Below, piece after piece: positions 1-6,113 of a stretch of DNA of 11,905 nt (position 1 is the stretch's first letter; the number at the start of each line of letters is the position of its first letter). The position numbers and the translations under genes are program-made. A model generated the notes under the pieces. The model ran no database searches. It worked only from the letters and a program-made list of their open reading frames with translations, and was not told where the DNA came from. This DNA comes from Bacteroidota bacterium (GTDB taxonomy: Bacteria > Bacteroidota > Bacteroidia > Bacteroidales > Porphyromonadaceae), in contig JAEWGA010000026.1 in NCBI GenBank assembly GCA_023388555.1, forward strand, positions 1-11,905, given 5' to 3'.

Positions 1-108
1 CCCGTTTTGGAAGGATTTTTGATTATCTGGCCAATTCTATGCGCTAAAAAACGGATTGGCGGGAACAACCTCCAAATTTTAGCGGCTTAAGAAACGATGA
101 AACGTCGT
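1..108. other. Left-edge stretch; possible 3' end of a plus-strand gene
   Basis: No gene can be assigned with confidence. Two plus-strand frames are open from the window edge: one runs to a TAA at 88-90 (29 codons) and one to a TAA at 45-47 (14 codons, ending ...DYLANSMR). Either could be the tail of a gene converging on the fusion gene at 166-2175. The hairpin at 119-142 also has a T-tract on the plus strand (146-152), so it could terminate such a gene. There is too little sequence to choose, and the region may be non-coding. Confidence 0.2.
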
Positions 109-152
109 AAAAAAAAGAGGGCGTGCCTATTTCGACACGCCCTTCTTTTTTT
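109..152 (-). terminator. Intrinsic terminator of the NagB-like/LmbE gene, conserved-loop type
   Basis: A 9-bp stem (119-127 with 134-142) closes a 6-nt loop. Read on the minus strand, the loop is GAAATA and the 3' arm is followed by CT and then an eight-T run (complement of 109-118). It starts 23 nt after the stop codon of the fusion gene. One pair is a U-G wobble in minus-strand RNA but would be a C-A mismatch in plus-strand RNA, so the minus direction is the better-formed structure. A seven-T run on the other side (146-152) means it may also work for a converging gene. The same core reappears at 11680-11703. Confidence 0.9.
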
Positions 153-165
153 GTATTGGTAGCTA

Positions 166-2175
166 TTAATCTACAGGATGGTAACGAACAAATGCCTCAA
201 TAGCTTCGTAGGATGCAAGCCCCAACCGGTGGTATAGCTCTGCTGTTGCTTTGTTCCGGTCCTCGGCACGTTGCCAAAAGAGTCGTTCATCGGACCCCAA
301 GAAGGGGGCACTTTCCATTTGCGATTGGTGTTTTAGGATGCTGTTTCGCTTGAATCGGAGTTGTTCTGGGCTCATAGGCACAGCCATTTCAATGTGGTCA
401 ATTTCCCATTCAGCCCATGCGCCACGGTACATCCACACCCAGCAGTTGGAGAACCATTCTTCGTGTTTTGTTTGGTCGATAGCAGCTAAAATGGCATCTA
501 AGCAAACTTTGTGAGTTCCGTGCGGGTCGGCCAAGTCGCCAGCTACAAATATTTGTTGTGGTTTAATTTCATGGAATAGGTCGATGATGATGTCTATGTC
601 CTTTTGCGTTAAATCACCTTTCTTAATGGCTCCGGTTTCGTAGAAGGGGAGGTCCAAGAAGTGTACGTGGTCCTCTTCAATGCCCACAAACCTACATGCA
701 GTCCGAGCCTCTTCGCGCCTAATTTGCCCTTTTACTAATCGTACTTCAGGGGTTTCTATAGCCCCGTCTTGTTTCTCGTGTAGTAAGAAGTGGCGCATTT
801 TAACCACTTCGTTTAGCATGGCTTTGTTTTGCGGGTCGCGTATTTCCAACAAGTTACGGATGAGGGATAGGTAGCGGATTACTTCTTCGTCGCCTACTGC
901 TATGTTTCCAGATGTTTGGTACGCTACATGAACATCGTGCCCTTGTTCTACCAAGCGGTGGAATGTGCCTCCCATGGAGATAACATCATCGTCGGGGTGG
1001 GGGCTAAAAATCAGGACGCGTTTGGGGTTTGGAGTTGCTCTTTCGGGCCTGTTCGTATCATCGGCACCAGGTTTTCCACCAGGCCAGCCGGTGATGGTGT
1101 GCTGAATGTCGTTAAAAACTTGGATGTTTACGTTGTAAGCCGAGCCATATTCGGTTAGCAGTTCGTTAAGTTGATGCTCGGAATAGTCTTTGTTTGTGAG
1201 TTTAAGTATAGGTTTCCCCGTGATTTGGCATAGCCATACAATAGCTCTCCTAATTAATTTGTTATTCCATTTGCAGGAGGTTACAAGCCATGGGTGCCGG
1301 ATGCGGGTTAGCTCGGTTGCCGCTTGTAAGTCGCAATAGATTTGTGTTGCGGCATGGGTTTGCAAGTAGGACGCGGGGGCGGAGTCCGTTATTGGGCCTT
1401 CTACAATCTTTTGTATGGATGAGGCTTTAACTTCTCCCCATGCTACTAATATTATTTTACGCGCCGATAAAATTGTTGCCATTCCCATTGTGATTGCGGT
1501 GGGGGGGACGGCTTCTCGGTTGTTAAAGGTTCTGCTGGCTTCCTCCCTCGATGCTTGGTCCAGTACCGTTAGCCTATCGGGCGAGTTAGGTAAAGAGCCT
1601 GGTAGGTTCATTCCTATGGTTGCCAACCTGCCAAGCCCTAACAGCATATAGTCCAAGCCTCCAAGTTGGTGGAGGGCTTCTTTCATTTTACTGTATTCGC
1701 TGTCTACTTCATTTTGGGCTATTTGGCCATTGAAAATGTGGAGGTTATTTGCTGGTATATCCACGTGGTCCAAAAAGTTTTCTTGCAAAGAGCTCTTAAA
1801 GGATGTTGTGCCAGCTGGTATGGGGTAAAATTCGTATACGCTGAATAGGTGGACATTGGAGAAAGATACTTTTTCTTCTTTGTGAATCCTTATCAGCTCT
1901 TTTAATACAGGTATTGGGCTATTTCCGCTGGCTACCGCCAAGGTAAATGGTTGGCCTGTAGCTTGTTTGCTTTTTATGTCGGTAGCAATACAGCGGGCTG
2001 CTATTTGTGCAGCTTCTTCGGCTGTAGCGTAAATGTTAGTTGGAATTTTTTCGTAGCGAGTTACGACACTCTGCTCATAGGAATTACGAGGCTTGTAGAG
2101 GTTCTCCTGAACGTGTGTCAGTGCGATCTTAGAACTTAAATTGTTTCTCATACGAATGGTTGGTGTTAAGGACAT
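166..2175 (-). CDS. NagB-like (glucosamine-6-phosphate deaminase-like) / LmbE (PIG-L) deacetylase fusion protein
   Basis: A 669-aa cytoplasmic protein with no signal peptide. Residues about 40-295 resemble glucosamine-6-phosphate deaminase (NagB, which converts GlcN6P to Fru6P and ammonia): SGNSP (83-87), DHVDIPANN (136-144), AITMGMATIL, VEGPI and SYLQTH are in family positions. Residues about 300-385 form a linker domain ending in a GWPGGKP stretch. Residues about 386-669 are an LmbE/PIG-L zinc N-deacetylase domain with SPHPDDD (391-397) and DPHGTH (550-555). By analogy with MshB, H393, D396 and H555 would bind zinc and D395 would be the base. The NagB catalytic residues appear lost: by eye, E. 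coli D72, D141, H143 and E148 map to Y114, L184, T186 and L191. The LmbE half is therefore the likely active part, perhaps a sugar deacetylase; the substrate is unknown. The name glucosamine-6-phosphate deaminase used for such fusions may mislead. The start could instead be the ATG at 2149-2151 (MRNNLSS). The gene lies 197 nt after fmt, so it probably has its own promoter. Confidence 0.9.
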   Translation of the reverse strand: MSLTPTIRMRNNLSSKIALTHVQENLYKPRNSYEQSVVTRYEKIPTNIYATAEEAAQIAARCIATDIKSKQATGQPFTLAVASGNSPIPVLKELIRIHKEEKVSFSNVHLFSVYEFYPIPAGTTSFKSSLQENFLDHVDIPANNLHIFNGQIAQNEVDSEYSKMKEALHQLGGLDYMLLGLGRLATIGMNLPGSLPNSPDRLTVLDQASREEASRTFNNREAVPPTAITMGMATILSARKIILVAWGEVKASSIQKIVEGPITDSAPASYLQTHAATQIYCDLQAATELTRIRHPWLVTSCKWNNKLIRRAIVWLCQITGKPILKLTNKDYSEHQLNELLTEYGSAYNVNIQVFNDIQHTITGWPGGKPGADDTNRPERATPNPKRVLIFSPHPDDDVISMGGTFHRLVEQGHDVHVAYQTSGNIAVGDEEVIRYLSLIRNLLEIRDPQNKAMLNEVVKMRHFLLHEKQDGAIETPEVRLVKGQIRREEARTACRFVGIEEDHVHFLDLPFYETGAIKKGDLTQKDIDIIIDLFHEIKPQQIFVAGDLADPHGTHKVCLDAILAAIDQTKHEEWFSNCWVWMYRGAWAEWEIDHIEMAVPMSPEQLRFKRNSILKHQSQMESAPFLGSDERLFWQRAEDRNKATAELYHRLGLASYEAIEAFVRYHPVD

Positions 2176-2181
2176 TGTTTG

Positions 2182-2212
2182 GGAATTACATTCTAATGAT
2201 AGAATTTATTCC
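2182..2212 (-). promoter_or_regulatory. Nested inverted repeat just upstream of the fusion gene's start
   Basis: The inner arms ATTCTA (2190-2195) and TAGAAT (2200-2205) are perfect complements around a 4-nt loop. The outer arms GGAAT (2182-2186) and ATTCC (2208-2212) are also perfect complements, separated from the inner ones by 3 and 2 nt. In minus-strand mRNA this would be an 11-bp interrupted hairpin ending 6 nt before the ATG at 2175; in DNA it would be a 31-bp near-palindrome. It could be an operator or a structure affecting translation. Further upstream, the complement of 2266-2273 reads AATATTTG, one base from the TAnnTTTG box, but with no clear -33 element, so the promoter is only a guess. 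The rest of the 197-nt gap shows no clear fmt terminator. Confidence 0.4.
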
Positions 2213-2372
2213 AGCTTATTGCTCGTAAATTTAGTGATAAAACCCGAGCTCTTTGGTTAGGGGAGCAAATATTTTGAGTTTCCAGCCCGAAAAATCCCTA
2301 TTTTTAGGTACTTATTCTCCTGGTGCTGTACTTTGTTTTGCGGTGGAGTTGGTTGTTATGCCAAAGAAGTTA

Positions 2373-3341
2373 TTATTGGAATATTCCGGGGTTGGGAAGT
2401 CGTAACCCGCGCAGTAAGTCTTGCGCCGACATCCTTCGTTTCGAGGGCATTTGCAATTCCAGTAACTCTATATCTCCATTTGTTGTTCCAACAAGAATCC
2501 TGTTGTCTGGATGAATATATACTTCTCCTGCTTTTAAGTTTGTTGTAGGTAATTGGGCCGCACTGTGAATTTTAACCTCGTGGGCCTCTCCTGCTATATG
2601 CCATGTGGCAAAAGCGCAAGGGGAGGGGGATAACGCTCGTACCTTTCGCTCTATTTGGGTGGCGGTATTTTGGGTAAAGAGTATTTCCCTGTCCTGTTTA
2701 AATATTTTAGGGGCTGGCCTCATTAAGCTGTTGGCTTTAGCGTTTTGATCTATGGCGGCTTCTGGCCCATTTTCCCATAGGTAATCTATTGTTTGGGGGA
2801 CAAGTTTGCACCCTAAGTGCATTAGTTTGTCGTGCAAAGAGCCACCTGTTTCGGTGTTTGTTATTTCAACTTTTTCTTGGAGCAGTATTTTACCGGTATC
2901 TATATGCTCGTCGAGTAAAAACGTTGTAGCACCAGTTTCGGTGCATCCACACATGATGGCGTGTTGGATAGGGGCTGCGCCTCGGAAATCGGGCAAAAGT
3001 GCTGCATGTAAATTGAATGTTCCAAGCCGGGGCATAGCCCATACCTCTTTGGGTAACATGCGGAATGCTACAACAATAAAAAGGTCGGCTTTCCAGGCGG
3101 CAAGTTCGGTTAAGAAGGTTTCGTTTTTTAATTTCTCGGGTTGTAGTAGGGGGAGGTTATGAGCTTCGGCTACGGTTTTAACTGCTGTTGCTTGTAGCTT
3201 TTGTCCTCTGCCCGAAGGGCGGTCGGGGGCTGTAACCACTCCTACTATGTTGTAATGTTTTGTTACAAGGTCGTTAAGTATTGTTGCAGCAAATTCGGGT
3301 GTTCCAAAGTAGGCAATACGTAAGTTGTGCGATGCAGGCAT
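2373..3341 (-). CDS. fmt: Methionyl-tRNA formyltransferase
   Basis: A 322-aa cytoplasmic enzyme that transfers a formyl group from 10-formyl-tetrahydrofolate to Met-tRNA(fMet), making the initiator tRNA. The N-terminal formyltransferase domain (about 6-205) opens with RIAYFGTPEFA. It carries the signature NLHAALLPDFRGAAPIQ (110-126) and the HIDTG segment, giving the expected catalytic N110, H112 and D148. The basic loop PDRPSGRGQKL (39-49), which contacts the tRNA acceptor in the family, is present. The C-terminal OB-fold domain (about 215-322) includes a VRALSPSPCAF stretch typical of Fmt. The length is normal. The ATG start lies 23 nt after the ClC stop codon, so it is very probably co-transcribed with tsaC and the ClC gene. 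Confidence 0.97.
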   Translation of the reverse strand: MPASHNLRIAYFGTPEFAATILNDLVTKHYNIVGVVTAPDRPSGRGQKLQATAVKTVAEAHNLPLLQPEKLKNETFLTELAAWKADLFIVVAFRMLPKEVWAMPRLGTFNLHAALLPDFRGAAPIQHAIMCGCTETGATTFLLDEHIDTGKILLQEKVEITNTETGGSLHDKLMHLGCKLVPQTIDYLWENGPEAAIDQNAKANSLMRPAPKIFKQDREILFTQNTATQIERKVRALSPSPCAFATWHIAGEAHEVKIHSAAQLPTTNLKAGEVYIHPDNRILVGTTNGDIELLELQMPSKRRMSAQDLLRGLRLPNPGIFQ

Positions 3342-3364
3342 GGGGGAAAGGTATTGAGGGGGGG

Positions 3365-5158
3365 TTAATCTCCGTCGAAGTTGGAAATAAGAATGTTTCT
3401 ATAAGCGTTGAATATTTGGGATTTGGATATAAATCCCAAATAGTGGTCCTGGGCATCTACAACGGGAAGGTTCCAGGCTTGTGTGTCATCGAAGATGGTC
3501 ATTACTTGGTCCATCGTCATCTCGGATTGCAGTTTAGCTGGCGGAGACACCATAAATTTGGAAACCTTAAACCGATCGTATAGCTCGGGGCGGAACATAA
3601 TGTTGCGGATGTTGTCCAGTAGTACTATCCCGTGTAGGATGCCGTTATTATCCACTACTGGGAATATGTTTCTGTGGCTATTGCTAAATATTTGAACCAT
3701 GTTCCCGAGGGTCATATCGGGGTGTATTTTGGAAAAGTCGTTTTCTATAACATGGTCTACCTGCATTAAAGTTAGTACAGCTTTATCCTTTTGGTGTGTT
3801 AGGAGCTTTCCTTTTTCGGCTAAGCGTAAGGAGTAAATGCTATGGGGTAAGAAGAGTTTTATGGTAGCGAAGGAGCTTATGGAAACAATAAGTAGCGGTA
3901 AAAAAAGGTCGTAGCTTCCGGTAAGTTCCGCTATAAGAAAAGTCCCGGTAAGGGGGGCGTGCATAATCCCCGCCATAACTCCTGCCATACCCATAAGGGC
4001 AAAGTTTTTTGTGGGCAAAAAGGGTGTAAATCCAAGGGTGTCGCATATGTAGGCAAAAAGGAATCCTACCATACAACCAATAAATAACGAGGGCGCAAAA
4101 ACACCTCCGCACCCGCCACCGGAGTTGGTACATACAGTGGCAAACACTTTAAGCAAGATGCTTAGTAAGATAAAGAGGGGTAAAACCCAGCTTTTGTCCG
4201 AGAAGAAGTTGAGAACAGAGCCTTGCGTAAGGTTTGCATGTAAGTCGTTGATGAGGATACTGATGGAGTCGTATCCCTCTCCGTAAAGTGTAGGAACAAA
4301 AAAGATGAGTAAGCTCAGGGTTATGCCAGCAATTAAAAAGCGAATGTAGTAGTTGGATATTTTTTTGAACCACCGTTCCAGGTTAAACGAAACTTTTGTA
4401 TAGTAAAGGGAGGCTAACCCGCACAGTACACCTAATAAAAGAACCCACGGAATACGTTCGAGCGCAAAAGGGGTGCTTGTTGTAAAGCTGAACATAGCCT
4501 CGGTTCCCGAGAGAGCATATGCTACGGTAGCTCCTGTTACGGATGCTATGAGCAGGGGCAAAACGGATGCTAAAGTGAGGTCCAGCATAAGCACCTCTAT
4601 AACAAATATAAGCCCGGTGATGGGGGCTTTGAAAATGCCGGCAACGGCTCCTGCTGCCCCACAGCCAACAAGCAGCATTAAGTTTTTTTGCTCTAACCGG
4701 AAGAGTCGTCCTATATTGCTTCCTATGGCAGAACCTGTGAGTACTATTGGAGACTCTGCCCCTACCGATCCTCCCAAACCTATTGTTACCGAGGAGGCAA
4801 TGATGGAACTCCACATGTTATGAGGTTTGATTCGGCTTTTTCGTTGCGATAGCGCATACAATATTTTGGTTACGCCATGCCCTATGTCGTCCCGGATTAT
4901 ATAACGGACAAACAAGCCCGACAGCAGAATACCCAGCACTGGGAAAAACAGGAATCCCAGGTCCACATCATTAAAAATGAGTTGCGACTTTACGCCGTGT
5001 TGTAAAAAATGGATAAGTGTTTTTAGTACAAAGCCACAAATAGCACATAAAACGCCAATGACACAGCTAAGTAAGCCTAAGAATATAGGCTCTTTAATAT
5101 GTTTTTCTCGCCACCGCAGTAGTTCAAAGAACCCTTGTTGGATTCGTTCCTTATTCAT
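3365..5158 (-). CDS. ClC-family chloride channel/transporter with C-terminal CBS pair
   Basis: A 597-aa inner-membrane protein. Residues about 22-445 form the ClC membrane domain with many hydrophobic helices, and residues about 466-590 form two CBS domains, usually ligand-sensing regulatory modules. ClC filter motifs are recognisable: GGSVGAESP (129-137), equivalent to GxEGP and keeping the gating Glu as E135; GGVFAP (351-356); and a helix-R Tyr in SIYSL (Y442). Two positions differ from the E. coli exchanger. The GSGIP loop reads GHGVT (93-97), so the central Ser is replaced by His. The internal proton Glu (E203 in E. coli, in IIEEM) aligns with V189 in VIEVL, as in ClC channels. It may therefore conduct chloride or another anion without tight proton coupling, but this is inference from alignment by eye. 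It sits between tsaC and fmt with gaps of 26 and 23 nt. Confidence 0.95.
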   Translation of the reverse strand: MNKERIQQGFFELLRWREKHIKEPIFLGLLSCVIGVLCAICGFVLKTLIHFLQHGVKSQLIFNDVDLGFLFFPVLGILLSGLFVRYIIRDDIGHGVTKILYALSQRKSRIKPHNMWSSIIASSVTIGLGGSVGAESPIVLTGSAIGSNIGRLFRLEQKNLMLLVGCGAAGAVAGIFKAPITGLIFVIEVLMLDLTLASVLPLLIASVTGATVAYALSGTEAMFSFTTSTPFALERIPWVLLLGVLCGLASLYYTKVSFNLERWFKKISNYYIRFLIAGITLSLLIFFVPTLYGEGYDSISILINDLHANLTQGSVLNFFSDKSWVLPLFILLSILLKVFATVCTNSGGGCGGVFAPSLFIGCMVGFLFAYICDTLGFTPFLPTKNFALMGMAGVMAGIMHAPLTGTFLIAELTGSYDLFLPLLIVSISSFATIKLFLPHSIYSLRLAEKGKLLTHQKDKAVLTLMQVDHVIENDFSKIHPDMTLGNMVQIFSNSHRNIFPVVDNNGILHGIVLLDNIRNIMFRPELYDRFKVSKFMVSPPAKLQSEMTMDQVMTIFDDTQAWNLPVVDAQDHYLGFISKSQIFNAYRNILISNFDGD

Positions 5159-5184
5159 GTGTGTGAAGTATAGCGTTTGGGGGA

Positions 5185-5766
5185 TTATCGGATAATAGTG
5201 AATGTGCCATTAACTGCCAGCTTTAAAATATGAGAGGGCTGGTGCGGGATTTTGTCCTGCTGTCGGAACTTTACAATATAGTCTACCCCTTGTAAAATGG
5301 CGTTGGAAATTTCGTTGAAGAAGGCTGGGGTTGGTTCTCCTGATATATTTGCCGATGTTGACACGATAGGCTTCCGAAAGCGTTGGCAAAGGGCTTGGCA
5401 AAAAGGCTCGTTGCATACTCTAATCCCCGCACTGCCGTCCTCGGCCAAAAGGTTGGCGGCAACCCCTGTTACATTTGGGTATATAATGGTTAACGGTTCC
5501 GTGGCAATGGCAGTTAGTTCATATGCTATTTCCGGCACCTCTTTCATTAGTGCTGGTAATTTGGCATTACTATCTATAATGGATAGCATTGCCTTAGCGT
5601 CGGAACGTTGTTTAAGCTGATATATCTTTTGGACTGCATCGGGGTTTGTTGCATCGCAACCTATTCCCCAAACAGTGTCGGTGGGGTACAGTATTAGCTT
5701 CCCAGCCGTAAGGGCTGCCAAGGCTTGTGTTAAGTCCTCGGCATCGAAGGTCTGTTTTGAGTTCAT
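5185..5766 (-). CDS. tsaC: L-threonylcarbamoyladenylate synthase (TsaC/YrdC family)
   Basis: A 193-aa single-domain protein that makes threonylcarbamoyl-AMP from threonine, bicarbonate and ATP, the first step of the t6A37 modification of ANN-decoding tRNAs. Family motifs are LYPTDTVWGIGCDA (26-39), the basic LKQRSDAKAM segment (51-60), EPLTIIYP (90-97), GIRV (114-117) and VSTSANISGEPTP (135-147). It lacks the extra C-terminal domain of Sua5 and so is TsaC-sized. The frame also allows a GTG at 5773-5775, but the ATG at 5764-5766 gives a normal N terminus and leaves about 20 nt of leader from the predicted start site. It is the first gene of a minus-strand unit with the ClC gene and fmt. Confidence 0.95.
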   Translation of the reverse strand: MNSKQTFDAEDLTQALAALTAGKLILYPTDTVWGIGCDATNPDAVQKIYQLKQRSDAKAMLSIIDSNAKLPALMKEVPEIAYELTAIATEPLTIIYPNVTGVAANLLAEDGSAGIRVCNEPFCQALCQRFRKPIVSTSANISGEPTPAFFNEISNAILQGVDYIVKFRQQDKIPHQPSHILKLAVNGTFTIIR

Positions 5767-5791
5767 GTATAACACCTTAAAATATGAAGCT

Positions 5792-5823
5792 CAAAGTTAG
5801 ATAAATTAGAATGTAAAGGCAAA
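5792..5823 (-). promoter_or_regulatory. Bacteroidota-type promoter for tsaC-ClC-fmt
   Basis: Read on the minus strand, TTTG (complement of 5820-5823) is followed after 20 nt by TAACTTTG (complement of 5792-5799), a full match to TAnnTTTG. This is close to the -33/-7 spacing known for the primary sigma factor of Bacteroidetes. Transcription would start near 5786, about 20 nt before the ATG at 5766. A 10-bp AT palindrome (TAAAATTTTA, 5828-5837) lies just upstream and could be a regulator site or chance in AT-rich DNA. Confidence 0.7.
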
Positions 5824-5918
5824 GTCGTAAAATTTTAGGGCTGTATAGTTGAGGATATTTAGGTATTGCTTTGTGTGTTGTTGCGAAATATAGGGGAGGG
5901 CGGCAGTATTATGAATGC

Positions 5919-5951
5919 TATGCACGGTTTCCCTTTTGGTGCATATCTTTG
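5919..5951 (+). promoter_or_regulatory. Possible addB-like promoter P1 with overlapping inverted repeat
   Basis: TATCTTTG at 5944-5951 matches the TAnnTTTG -7 box, though no good TTTG -33 element is seen at the usual distance. The arms TATGCAC (5919-5925) and GTGCATA (5939-5945) form a perfect 7-bp inverted repeat with a 13-nt spacer, so the half-sites are 20 bp apart (about two helical turns). The right arm overlaps the -7 box, where a repressor would block polymerase. Both promoter and operator are predictions from pattern only. Confidence 0.4.
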
Positions 5952-6030
5952 TAATTTATAGCCCAGGAAAACGGAGCCTTGTTCTTAAAGTACGGAATAG
6001 GCCTTAGTTAAATGTATGCTTTGGAAAAGC

Positions 6031-6038
6031 TACCTTTG
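6031..6038 (+). promoter_or_regulatory. Possible addB-like promoter P2 (-7 box)
   Basis: TACCTTTG matches TAnnTTTG and lies 75 nt before the ATG of the AddB-like gene; no convincing -33 box is visible. It overlaps the first copy of a 9-bp direct repeat, TTTGTGGAA at 6035-6043 and 6046-6054, with an 11-bp period. The remaining intergenic sequence (5838-5918, 5952-6030, 6055-6113) shows no gene, RNA gene or terminator that I can support. Confidence 0.45.
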
Positions 6039-6113
6039 TGGAAGATTTGTGGAACTACAGTCTGCTAATTTTTATCTGCTCTCAAAAAAGTCCCCTCGAT
6101 ATATCACCTAACC

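Noticed and set aside
29..60. GCCAAT/ATTGGC inverted repeat at the left edge
   Set aside because: Six-bp arms with a loop of about 19 nt and no T-run; too weak to call.
2806..3162. 118-codon plus-strand frame opposite fmt
   Set aside because: It is antisense to a complete, conserved fmt and has low-complexity Ser/Cys-rich content typical of antisense shadows.
4383..4814. 143-codon minus-strand frame inside the ClC gene
   Set aside because: It lies wholly within the well-conserved ClC coding sequence in another frame and resembles no protein family; it is a shadow.
5767..5775. GTG start three codons upstream for tsaC
   Set aside because: The ATG at 5766 gives a typical N terminus; the GTG would leave only about 10 nt of leader after the predicted transcript start.
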